Position numbers and translations under genes: made by a program. Positions 8,253-16,093 of a stretch of DNA of 45,173 nt are shown one piece after another. The stretch comes from an uncultured Lachnospiraceae bacterium (GTDB lineage Bacteria; Bacillota; Clostridia; Lachnospirales; Lachnospiraceae). Every line of letters begins with the position of its first letter. Position 1 is the stretch's first letter. The notes beneath the pieces are model-generated. The model worked only from the letters and a program-made list of their open reading frames with translations. It was not told the DNA's origin and made no database searches. Where the stretch lies: NCBI GenBank assembly GCA_947173945.1, contig CAMWGV010000018.1:1-45173 (forward strand), given 5' to 3'.

Positions 8253-10013
8253 ATGTTAAAAACATTGGCAGCACAGGTGAAGGAATATAAGACTGCATCA
8301 ATACTGACTCCTGTTTGTATGATATTTGAGGTTATTTTTGAAACTCTGATACCATTTTTGCTTCAGTCTTTAGTTGATGATGGAGTTAACGAGGGTGACA
8401 TGGAGCATATAGTACTTATGGGAGGATTTATGGTGCTTCTTGCGGCAGGAGGATTGACTACAGGCATTCTTGGAGGTGTGTTTGGCTCGAAAGCGTCAAC
8501 AGGTTTTGCAAAGAATTTGAGAAGTGCTATGTACAACAATATACAGACTTTTTCATTTTCTAACATAGATAAATTTTCAACAGCGGGACTTGTTACAAGG
8601 CTGACAACGGATGTAAACAATCTTCAGATGGCGTATCAGATGTTACTGAGAATGTGCATGAGGGCACCTGCAAGTATGATATTTGCAATGGTTATGGCAT
8701 TTGTTATAAGTCCAAGACTTGCAAGTATATATCTTGTAGCAGTGTTGGTGCTCGGCATTATACTTATGGTTATTATAAAATTTGCGATGAAATATTTCAC
8801 ACAGGTATTTAAGAAATACGATGATTTAAATGCCAGTGTTCAGGAAAATGTATCTGCAATCAGAGTTGTAAAGGCATTTGTCAGGGAGGATTTTGAAAAG
8901 AAAAAATTTACAAATGCAGGTGATATGGTTTACAGCATGTTTCTGAAAGCGGAGAAGGTTCTATCCTTTAATTCTCCACTCATGATGTTTACGGTATATA
9001 CATGTATTATAGGAATAAGCTGGATTGGTGCACACATGATAGTGGTGGACACATTGACAACGGGACAGCTTATGAGCCTGCTCACATATTGCATGAACAT
9101 ACTTATGAGCCTTATGATGCTTTCCATGGTATTTGTAATGATGTCAATGAGTGTGGCAAGTGCAAGACGTATTGCAGAGGTTATTGAAGAAAAGGCTGAT
9201 ATTGTGAATCCTAAAAATGCGCTTACGGTAATAGCGGATGGAAGTGTAGATTTCTGTCATGTGTATTTTAAATATGCAAAAGGAGAATCCACCGATGAGG
9301 ACAGCTATGTTCTGGCGGATATAGATCTTCATATTAAAGCAGGGGAGACAATCGGTATCATAGGAGGAACGGGAAGCTCGAAATCCAGTCTTGTCAATCT
9401 TATAAGCAGGCTTTATGACGTGACAAAGGGAAGACTGCTTGTAGGTGGTGTGGACGTTAAACAATATGATATGGAGTTGCTTCGAAATGAGGTTTCGGTC
9501 GTTCTGCAGAAAAATGTACTTTTCAGCGGTACGATTTATGAAAATTTAAGATGGGGTGACAAGAATGCTACTGATGAAGAATGTGTAAGAGCATGTAGAC
9601 TTGCGTGTGCGGATGAGTTTATAAGTGCATTCCCGGAGGGGTATAATACCCGTATTGAGCAGGGTGGAACCAATGTTTCGGGAGGACAGAGACAGAGGCT
9701 TTGTATTGCAAGGGCACTTTTAAAGAAACCAAAGATACTTATACTTGATGATAGCACAAGTGCAGTTGACACAGCCACAGATGCAAAAATAAGAAAAGCA
9801 TTTGCGGAGGAAATTCCTGATACAACAAAGATTATAATCGCACAGAGAATAAACAGCGTCAGTCATGCAGACAGAATCGTTGTTATGGATGATGGACGTA
9901 TAAATGGGATAGGAACCCATGAGGAGCTCCTTGCATCAAATGAAATTTACAGGGATGTTTACGAGTCACAGACAGGCGGAAGCGGAGACTTTGATGAGGG
10001 AGGTGATGAGTAA
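8253..10013 (+). CDS. ABC exporter half-transporter, degenerate-site subunit
   Basis: An exporter-type half-transporter with six predicted membrane helices in the first ~320 residues, then a nucleotide-binding domain. Walker A is GGTGSSKSS, signature VSGGQRQRL, Walker B ILILDDSTSAVD and the switch region IIIAQRINSVSHAD. The catalytic Glu after Walker B is Asp and the switch His is Gln. These are the changes known for the non-hydrolysing site of heterodimeric exporters such as BmrCD, LmrCD and TM287/288. It begins 18 bases after ppk1 and its last base is the first base of the partner's ATG. The substrate (drug, lipid or peptide) cannot be told from sequence. Confidence 0.93.
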   Translation: MLKTLAAQVKEYKTASILTPVCMIFEVIFETLIPFLLQSLVDDGVNEGDMEHIVLMGGFMVLLAAGGLTTGILGGVFGSKASTGFAKNLRSAMYNNIQTFSFSNIDKFSTAGLVTRLTTDVNNLQMAYQMLLRMCMRAPASMIFAMVMAFVISPRLASIYLVAVLVLGIILMVIIKFAMKYFTQVFKKYDDLNASVQENVSAIRVVKAFVREDFEKKKFTNAGDMVYSMFLKAEKVLSFNSPLMMFTVYTCIIGISWIGAHMIVVDTLTTGQLMSLLTYCMNILMSLMMLSMVFVMMSMSVASARRIAEVIEEKADIVNPKNALTVIADGSVDFCHVYFKYAKGESTDEDSYVLADIDLHIKAGETIGIIGGTGSSKSSLVNLISRLYDVTKGRLLVGGVDVKQYDMELLRNEVSVVLQKNVLFSGTIYENLRWGDKNATDEECVRACRLACADEFISAFPEGYNTRIEQGGTNVSGGQRQRLCIARALLKKPKILILDDSTSAVDTATDAKIRKAFAEEIPDTTKIIIAQRINSVSHADRIVVMDDGRINGIGTHEELLASNEIYRDVYESQTGGSGDFDEGGDE

Positions 10014-11929
10014 TGGCACAGCAAGGACCAAGAGGGCCGATGAGACGTGGCATGAGAGGTGGAAAAAAAGTAGAAAATCCTGGTAAGCTTTTTGCCAAGA
10101 TTATGGGCTATGTAGGAAAAAAATATAAGGTTCACTGTATTTTAGTTGTCATATGTATTATTGTGTCAGCACTTGCCAACGTTCAGGGAACCCTGTTTAT
10201 GAAAACACTCATTGATGATTATATTCAGCCGCTTATAGGGTCGGGGAATCCGGATTATTCACAGCTTTTGAAGGCGATAACAAGAGTGGCTGTTTTCTAT
10301 CTGGCAGGTATTCTTGCTGCATTTATACAGGCGAGACTGCTTATGTATGTGGCACAGGGAACGCTGAAAAGCATAAGAATAGACCTTTTCAATCACATGG
10401 AAAGTCTGCCGATAAAATATTTTGACACGCATGCACATGGTGATATTATGTCACTGTACACAAACGATGTGGATACGCTGAGGCAAATGATAAGTCAGAG
10501 TATACCGCATACGATATCAAGTGCAATAACTATTATTTCAGTTTTGATTAGTATGTTTATATTAAACGTACCTTTAACACTGCTCACTCTGGTCATGGTA
10601 TTTATTATGCTTAGGGTGACGGCAAGTGTTGCAGGAAACAGTGGACGCTACTTTGCTGCACAGCAAAGAGATATTGGTGCACTTAACGGATATATTGAAG
10701 AAATGATGGAAGGTCAGAAGGTTATAAAGGTATTCTGCCATGAGGAGGAAAGTAAGGAAGGCTTTAACGCATTAAATGAGCAGTTATTTGACAGCGCAAA
10801 TAATGCAAATAAGTATGCCAATCTACTTGGACCTATCAATGCACAGCTTGGAAATATAAGCTATGTAGTATGTGCAATTGTTGGGGGAGCACTTGCAATA
10901 AATGGTGTCGGAGGACTTACACTGGGAGGACTTGCAAGCTTTCTCACCTTTAACAAAAATTTCAGCATGCCGATTAATCAGGTCAGCCAGCAGCTTAATT
11001 CCGTAATCATGGCACTTGCAGGAGCGGAGAGAATATTTAATACCCTTGATGAAAAACCGGAGACAGATGAGGGCTATGTCACACTTGTAAATGCAAAGGA
11101 AGAAAATGGAGTATTAACTGAGAGCAAGGAGAGAACCGGCATTTGGGCATGGAAGCATACGCATCAGGCAGATGGTTCTGTAACATATGTAAAGCTTACG
11201 GGTGATGTTGTATTTGATGATGTGGATTTTGGTTACAACGATGATAAGCAGGTTCTTTACAATGTAGATTTATTTGCCACACCGGGACAAAAGATAGCCT
11301 TTGTAGGTTCTACCGGCGCAGGAAAAACTACAATAACAAACCTTATAAACAGATTTTATGATATTCAGGATGGCAAAATAAGATACGACGGTATCAATAT
11401 AAACAAGATAAAGAAAGATGATTTGAGACGTTCACTGGGAATGGTTCTTCAGGATACACATTTGTTTACGGAAACGGTTATGGAGAACATAAGATATGGA
11501 AGGCTTGATGCTACGGATGATGAGGTAATTAAGGCAGCAAAGCTTGCTAATGCGGATGGATTTATCAGGAGACTTCCGGATGGGTACAATACAATGCTTA
11601 CAGGTGACGGAGCAAATTTAAGTCAGGGACAACGACAGCTTCTTGCCATAGCAAGGGCTGCAATAGCTGACCCTCCTGTGCTTATACTGGATGAGGCAAC
11701 AAGCTCAATTGATACGCGAACTGAAAAAATTGTGCAGGAGGGCATGGATATGCTGATGAAGGGAAGAACAACCTTCATTATAGCGCACAGGCTTTCAACA
11801 GTAAGAAACAGTGACTGTATAATCGTGCTTGAAAAAGGCAGGGTAATTGAGCGTGGACCACATGAAGAACTTATAGAAAAGCAGGGAAGATATTATCAGC
11901 TGTACACGGGAAATAAGGTTACAGTATAG
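10013..11929 (+). CDS. ABC exporter half-transporter, catalytic subunit
   Basis: Partner of the preceding gene, overlapping it by one base (TAATG). An N-terminal basic, Gly/Arg-rich stretch is followed by six membrane helices, then a nucleotide-binding domain with canonical motifs: GSTGAGKTT, signature LSQGQRQLL, Walker B VLILDEATSSID (Glu present) and switch His in FIIAHRLSTV. Roughly 40 extra residues containing WAWKHTHQADG sit between the membrane part and the domain. The consensus Glu and His here, against their loss in the partner, fit a heterodimer with one hydrolytic site. The stop at 11929 is followed by an AT-rich gap holding the next gene's promoter. Confidence 0.94.
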   Translation: MAQQGPRGPMRRGMRGGKKVENPGKLFAKIMGYVGKKYKVHCILVVICIIVSALANVQGTLFMKTLIDDYIQPLIGSGNPDYSQLLKAITRVAVFYLAGILAAFIQARLLMYVAQGTLKSIRIDLFNHMESLPIKYFDTHAHGDIMSLYTNDVDTLRQMISQSIPHTISSAITIISVLISMFILNVPLTLLTLVMVFIMLRVTASVAGNSGRYFAAQQRDIGALNGYIEEMMEGQKVIKVFCHEEESKEGFNALNEQLFDSANNANKYANLLGPINAQLGNISYVVCAIVGGALAINGVGGLTLGGLASFLTFNKNFSMPINQVSQQLNSVIMALAGAERIFNTLDEKPETDEGYVTLVNAKEENGVLTESKERTGIWAWKHTHQADGSVTYVKLTGDVVFDDVDFGYNDDKQVLYNVDLFATPGQKIAFVGSTGAGKTTITNLINRFYDIQDGKIRYDGININKIKKDDLRRSLGMVLQDTHLFTETVMENIRYGRLDATDDEVIKAAKLANADGFIRRLPDGYNTMLTGDGANLSQGQRQLLAIARAAIADPPVLILDEATSSIDTRTEKIVQEGMDMLMKGRTTFIIAHRLSTVRNSDCIIVLEKGRVIERGPHEELIEKQGRYYQLYTGNKVTV

Positions 11930-11961
11930 AAAATATTGTAAAAAAATGAAAAAATTAACCA

Positions 11962-11990
11962 TTGACTATTTTGTATATCAATCCTACAAT
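11962..11990 (+). promoter_or_regulatory. Promoter for the phospholipase C-like gene
   Basis: TTGACT (11962-11967), a 17-base spacer and TACAAT (11985-11990) form a near-consensus vegetative promoter about 44 bases upstream of the ATG at 12034. It separates the ABC exporter operon from the following genes. Confidence 0.7.
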
Positions 11991-12033
11991 AATGATTGTG
12001 CTTGATAAGTGCTGAAAGGGGAAAATCCAAAAA

Positions 12034-12624
12034 ATGAGAAAAAAATCACATATTTCAGTTGCAAAAGGCGTTATAAACGGACTTGATATAGGTGACAGGA
12101 TTAACCATAGATTTGCATTTTATGTAGGAAGCATATGGCCGGATTGTATTCCGTCGTTCATTACAAAAAGACATTGTATTGACGATACATTTGAAATACT
12201 TATGAAACGTATGAACAAATTCATAAACAAATTTAATCCGGAGAAAGATATGAATTCTCTTTCAACATGGAGAATGGGAGTCGTGCTTCATTATATTGCA
12301 GATTATTTTACCTTTCCCCACAATACACATTATACAGGAAGCTTGAAAGAACATTGTATTTATGAAGAAAAATTAAAGCATCGTATGTATAGATATATTG
12401 ACGAGTTGAATGTTGCAGAATGTATGGAAACAAAATGCGTGTTACCTGGTGTCGCAGAGATAGAACGATTTATTCGGGAAAAACATGAACAGTATATGAA
12501 TTTATCCGGTAACGTGGACGATGACTGTAAATATGCTGTGCTGTCATGTATAAGCGTAATGGCATCACTGCTTTCTATTGTTTCTATAAGAAATGAAGCT
12601 GTTGTTTCCGATATGGCAGCGTGA
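12034..12624 (+). CDS. Zinc-dependent phospholipase C-like protein
   Basis: A 196-aa protein resembling the zinc-dependent phospholipase C / S1-P1 nuclease fold. Potential metal ligands recur in the expected order: His near the N-terminus (KKSHISVAKG), GSIWPD, KRHCIDD, VLHYIADYFTFPHN and KEHCIYEEKL. I see no signal peptide, so unlike secreted phospholipase C toxins it is probably cytoplasmic; such short versions occur widely in Clostridia with unknown substrates. The RBS AAAGGGG is 11-12 bases from the ATG, a little far. It has its own promoter and is followed by a small Cys-rich gene. Fold assignment is moderately sure; a phospholipase activity is not. Confidence 0.75.
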   Translation: MRKKSHISVAKGVINGLDIGDRINHRFAFYVGSIWPDCIPSFITKRHCIDDTFEILMKRMNKFINKFNPEKDMNSLSTWRMGVVLHYIADYFTFPHNTHYTGSLKEHCIYEEKLKHRMYRYIDELNVAECMETKCVLPGVAEIERFIREKHEQYMNLSGNVDDDCKYAVLSCISVMASLLSIVSIRNEAVVSDMAA

Positions 12625-12753
12625 ATAAAACAATAAAAAAATCGCATACTAAATTCGTATTCAGGAATATGTCATGTAATAGAAAACTTTGTTTTATATT
12701 CCGGAGACTGAAATACCGTATAAGAGTCGGTGTAATCAGGAAGGGGGATTTGT

Positions 12754-12939
12754 ATGCGTAGTTCAACAGAGGTATATGCAGAGGTTGCTGAAAGATGTCA
12801 TGCTTATGACAAAAAAGAAAGAAAGGACTGCTTTTGCAATGTGGCAGGTGATACAAAAAGCTGTCTGAATTGCAGACATTTTGCTGACGATGAGCATTGC
12901 AGGCTTGACCTTTATGATCCGATAGTGGAAAAGCTCTAA
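12754..12939 (+). CDS. Small cysteine-rich protein, function unknown
   Basis: A 61-aa, strongly charged protein with six cysteines at residues 15, 26, 28, 37, 40 and 49, plus His 16, 42 and 48. The CxC and CxxC spacing (CFC, CLNC, then HC) suggests a small zinc or iron-sulfur binding domain. I do not recognise the family. Support for it being real: a strong AGGAAGGGGG ribosome binding site ahead of the ATG, and a good intrinsic terminator starting 17 bases after the stop. It has no signal peptide or membrane segment. Confidence 0.7.
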   Translation: MRSSTEVYAEVAERCHAYDKKERKDCFCNVAGDTKSCLNCRHFADDEHCRLDLYDPIVEKL

Positions 12940-12955
12940 TAGAACGAGACAGGCA

Positions 12956-12986
12956 GGTGCCGCTTTTAGAAAGCGGTACCTTTTTT
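12956..12986 (+). terminator. Intrinsic terminator after the Cys-rich gene
   Basis: An 11-bp stem (GGTGCCGCTTT with AAAGCGGTACC, one G-U pair) and a 3-base loop at 12956-12980, followed by six T (12981-12986). Confidence 0.9.
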
Positions 12987-12988
12987 AA

Positions 12989-13275
12989 TTGGAAGATGCT
13001 TATAATTCACTATAAGAAAACCGTTTGAAGACGTCGGTACTTGAACTGCACATTTAGGATAGCCCCCTATACACAGCATGAGAAAACACGCTCCCGCTCG
13101 TCTCAGACGTAATGGTACATAAGGTGCTAAAATACAGCACCTAAGTACCAACGTCTTCAAACGGTTTTCTTATGCTGTGTATAGGGGGCTATCCTAAATG
13201 TGCAGTTCTTAGTACCGTTACGTCTGAATCAAGCGAAAGCGTGTTTTCATATAGTGAATTATAAGCATCTTCCAT
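12989..13275. repeat. Non-coding extended palindromic element with 24-bp perfect terminal inverted repeats
   Basis: An intergenic block of about 285 bases with almost no unpaired sequence. Outer arms 12991-13014 and 13250-13273 are perfect 24-bp inverted repeats, flanked on each side at 2 bases by TTAA (12985-12988 and 13276-13279). A second perfect inverted pair of 37 bp lies at 13043-13079 and 13172-13208. A further pair, 13015-13042 and 13143-13170, matches at 27 of 28 positions. The segments 13080-13117 and about 13209-13249 are also inverted copies of each other, and diverged, longer relatives of the 28-bp block. The centre is a hairpin (AGGTGCT/AGCACCT, 13122-13142). It lies between a terminator and the abc-F promoter. 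No protein is encoded. A MITE-like non-autonomous mobile element is the simplest reading; a structured RNA or an invertible switch are alternatives. Confidence 0.85.
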
Positions 13276-13291
13276 TTAAATAAGGAAAGCC

Positions 13292-13320
13292 TTGACACCA
13301 AAAAGGGCTGTTGTTATACT
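13292..13320 (+). promoter_or_regulatory. Promoter for the ABC-F gene
   Basis: TTGACA (13292-13297), 17-base spacer, TATACT (13315-13320), 42 bases ahead of the ATG at 13362. It begins only 17 bases past the palindromic element. Confidence 0.85.
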
Positions 13321-13361
13321 CAAGAATAGTTTGTGAAACGTAATAAGGAAAGGGAAAAATT

Positions 13362-14993
13362 ATGATTAGTGCAAATAATGTAACCTTAAGACTTGGCAAA
13401 AAGGCTTTGTTTGAGGATGTTAATATCAAATTTACAGAGGGAAACTGCTATGGTTTAATTGGGGCAAATGGTGCTGGTAAGTCCACATTTTTAAAAATAT
13501 TATCAGGAGCACTGGAACCTACAAATGGTGAGGTCATTATGAATTCCGGTGAGAGACTTTCAGTGTTGCAGCAGGATCATTACAAGTACGATGAGTATAT
13601 GGTCATGGACACTGTTATTATGGGAAATAAACGACTTTATGAAATAATGAAAGAAAAGGATGCAATATATGCAAAGGAAGACTTTTCTGATGAGGACGGA
13701 GTAAGAGCTTCTGAGCTGGAAGCTGAGTTTGCTGATATGGATGGCTGGAATGCAGAGGCTGATGCGGCAACACTTTTAAACGGGCTTGGAATAGAGACGG
13801 ATATACATTATAAAAAGATGAGTGAGCTTGATGGAAATCAAAAGGTTAAGGTTCTTCTGGCACAGGCACTTTTTGGAAATCCCGATGTTCTGCTTCTGGA
13901 TGAGCCGACAAACCATCTTGATCTTGATGCGATTGCATGGCTGGAGGAGTTCCTTATTAATTTTGATAACACAGTTATAGTAGTGTCCCATGACAGATAC
14001 TTCCTTAACAAAGTGTGCACACATATTGCGGATATAGATTATGCTAAAATACAGCTTTATGCAGGAAACTATGATTTCTGGTATGAGTCAAGCCAGCTGA
14101 TGATTAAGCAGATGAAGGAAGCAAACAAGAAAAAAGAGGAGAAGATTAAAGAACTTCAGGAATTTATTCAACGGTTCTCCGCAAATGCTTCTAAGTCCAA
14201 GCAGGCGACATCACGTAAGAGAGCCTTGGAGAAGATTGAACTTGATGAAATAAAACCGTCCAGCAGAAAATATCCATACATTGATTTCAGACCAAAGAGA
14301 GAGATAGGAAATGAAGTGCTGACAGTGTCAAACATATCAAAGACAGTTGATGGTGTTAAGGTGTTAGATAACATTTCCTTTACAATAGGACATGATGATA
14401 AGGTGGCTTTTGTGGGACCAAATACGATAGCAACAACAACCTTGTTTAAGATACTGGCAGGTGAGGAGGAACCGGACAGTGGTTCCTATAAGTGGGGAGT
14501 TACAACATCACAGGGCTACTTCCCTAAGGATAACACAAAGGAATTTGATAACGATTTAGTTATAGCTGACTGGCTGGCACAGTATTCGGATGACAAGGAT
14601 GCAACATATGTAAGAGGCTTCCTTGGGCGTATGCTTTTTGCCGGTGAGGATGGAGTTAAGAAGGTAAAGGTGCTTTCAGGAGGAGAAAAGGTAAGATGCC
14701 TCCTGTCAAAGCTGATGATTATGGGCTCAAATGTTCTTATTTTAGATGAACCTACAAACCATCTGGATATGGAATCAATCACTGCGCTTAATAACGGACT
14801 TATGAAGTTTTCGGGTGTGGTTTTGTTTGCTTCCCAGGATCATCAGTTTGTACAGACAACAGCAAACAGAATTATGGAGCTTACCAATACCGGTCTTATA
14901 GATAAGCAGACTACCTATGACGAATATCTTGCGAGTGATGAATTGGCAAGAAAACGTCAGATTATGAACATGGTAAATGACGACGAAAATTAG
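13362..14993 (+). CDS. ABC-F family ATPase, YbiT-like, with degenerate second site
   Basis: A soluble ribosome-associated ABC-F protein with two nucleotide-binding domains joined by a charged linker (about residues 245-285). The motif pattern resembles E. coli YbiT more than EttA or Uup. Domain 1 has an intact Walker A GANGAGKST (34-42), Walker B LLLDEPTNHLD (177-187) and switch His 210, but its signature reads LDGNQ (156-160). Domain 2 has an intact signature LSGGEK and Walker B LILDEPTNHLD, but its Walker A reads GPNTIATTT, with Thr 358 where the Lys should be, and its switch reads SQDH (Gln 492 for His). So one composite ATP site looks intact and the other looks dead. Role is probably translation-related; resistance is not indicated. 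It has its own promoter, and trpS follows 24 bases on. Confidence 0.93.
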   Translation: MISANNVTLRLGKKALFEDVNIKFTEGNCYGLIGANGAGKSTFLKILSGALEPTNGEVIMNSGERLSVLQQDHYKYDEYMVMDTVIMGNKRLYEIMKEKDAIYAKEDFSDEDGVRASELEAEFADMDGWNAEADAATLLNGLGIETDIHYKKMSELDGNQKVKVLLAQALFGNPDVLLLDEPTNHLDLDAIAWLEEFLINFDNTVIVVSHDRYFLNKVCTHIADIDYAKIQLYAGNYDFWYESSQLMIKQMKEANKKKEEKIKELQEFIQRFSANASKSKQATSRKRALEKIELDEIKPSSRKYPYIDFRPKREIGNEVLTVSNISKTVDGVKVLDNISFTIGHDDKVAFVGPNTIATTTLFKILAGEEEPDSGSYKWGVTTSQGYFPKDNTKEFDNDLVIADWLAQYSDDKDATYVRGFLGRMLFAGEDGVKKVKVLSGGEKVRCLLSKLMIMGSNVLILDEPTNHLDMESITALNNGLMKFSGVVLFASQDHQFVQTTANRIMELTNTGLIDKQTTYDEYLASDELARKRQIMNMVNDDEN

Positions 14994-15017
14994 TTGACAT
15001 AATTCAAGGAGGTAAAT

Positions 15018-16028
15018 ATGATAGACGGGAAGAAAACGATGCTGTCCGGCATGCAGTCCACAGGAATAATAACACTTGGAAATTATTTGGGAGCCTTGAA
15101 AAACTGGGTGAACCTCAACGAGGAAGAAGATATAAAATGCTTTTATGGGATTATGGATTTACATTCTATAACCGTAAGGCAGGAACCTGCAAATTTAAGA
15201 AAAAGTGCAAGGACATTATTACTTCTTTATATTGCGGCGGGACTTGATCCGGAAAAAAACTGTATATTCTTTCAGTCACATGTTCCGGCGCATCCACAGC
15301 TTGCGTGGATACTTAACTGTTACACATATATGGGTGAAATGAACAGAATGACTCAATTTAAGGATAAGGCGGCAAAGCATGCTGACAACATAAATACAGG
15401 ACTTTTTACATATCCTGTGCTTATGGCGGCGGATATTCTCCTTTATCAGGCGGATTATGTTCCGGTGGGAAAGGATCAGATGCAACACCTTGAAATAACA
15501 AGGGATATAGCAAGTCGCTTTAACGGAATATATGGTGATGTGTTTACAATACCTGAGGCTTATATTGGAAAGAGTGGGGCAAAAATAATGAGTCTTCAGG
15601 ATCCATCAAAGAAGATGTCAAAATCAGATGAAAATCCGAATGCTACAATTTCTCTCTTGGATGACAAGGATACGATAATGAGAAAATTCAAGAAAGCAGT
15701 TACAGATTCTGATGGATTTATTGCATATAATGATGATAAGCCGGGCATAAAAAATCTTATAGATATTTATTGTGCGGTGACATCAAAAACCGTTGAGGAA
15801 GCACTTAAAGACTCTGAGGGCATGGGCTATGGTCAGCTTAAGGAGATGGTTGGTGAAGCTGTTGTGGCTGAACTTGCACCTTTGCAGGAACGGTTTGATG
15901 TACTGTCAAAGGATAAGGGATATATCGATAAAATAATAAAGGAAAATGCTGAACAGGCATCCTATTATGCGAACAAAACTCTTCGCAAGGTAATGAAAAA
16001 AGTTGGTTTTACAGAATTGCCAAGATAA
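15018..16028 (+). CDS. trpS: Tryptophan-tRNA ligase
   Basis: Charges tRNA-Trp. The class I signatures are present: a HIGH-like region in TGIITLGNYLGALKNW and KMSKS in DPSKKMSKSDEN. The family segments MDLHSITVRQ, YPVLMAADILLYQADYVPVGKDQ and HLEITRDIASRFN are clear. Length (336 aa) is normal. The RBS AAGGAGG is at a good distance from the ATG at 15018. It follows the ABC-F gene closely enough to share its transcript. No T-box leader fits in the 24-base gap, so regulation through a T-box would have to occur at the upstream promoter, where I do not see one. Confidence 0.97.
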   Translation: MIDGKKTMLSGMQSTGIITLGNYLGALKNWVNLNEEEDIKCFYGIMDLHSITVRQEPANLRKSARTLLLLYIAAGLDPEKNCIFFQSHVPAHPQLAWILNCYTYMGEMNRMTQFKDKAAKHADNINTGLFTYPVLMAADILLYQADYVPVGKDQMQHLEITRDIASRFNGIYGDVFTIPEAYIGKSGAKIMSLQDPSKKMSKSDENPNATISLLDDKDTIMRKFKKAVTDSDGFIAYNDDKPGIKNLIDIYCAVTSKTVEEALKDSEGMGYGQLKEMVGEAVVAELAPLQERFDVLSKDKGYIDKIIKENAEQASYYANKTLRKVMKKVGFTELPR

Positions 16029-16035
16029 AAAAATG

Positions 16036-16093
16036 GCTGCCGTACTAAGAACGTGTCATGTGAATTGTACACTCTTAATACGGCAGCTGTTTT
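16036..16093. terminator. Bidirectional terminator between trpS and the converging gene
   Basis: Outer stem GCTGCCGTA (16036-16044) with TACGGCAGC (16079-16087), an inner TAAGA/TCTTA extension, then a T-rich tail on the plus strand and an A-run at 16027-16033 that gives U residues on the minus strand. It serves the convergent genes on both sides. Confidence 0.85.

Noticed and set aside
12966-13160. 64-codon minus-strand open frame in the palindromic element
   Set aside because: It runs across repeat arms and the terminator stem, has no RBS, and is better explained by the repeat structure than by coding.
12991-13273. Palindromic element read as a CRISPR array or an insertion sequence
   Set aside because: There are no regularly spaced direct repeats with unique spacers, and no transposase frame; only a non-autonomous element or RNA/inversion structure remains.
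14994-15010. TTGACAT just before trpS as a promoter
   Set aside because: There is no room for a -10 box before the trpS start codon, so it is probably chance.
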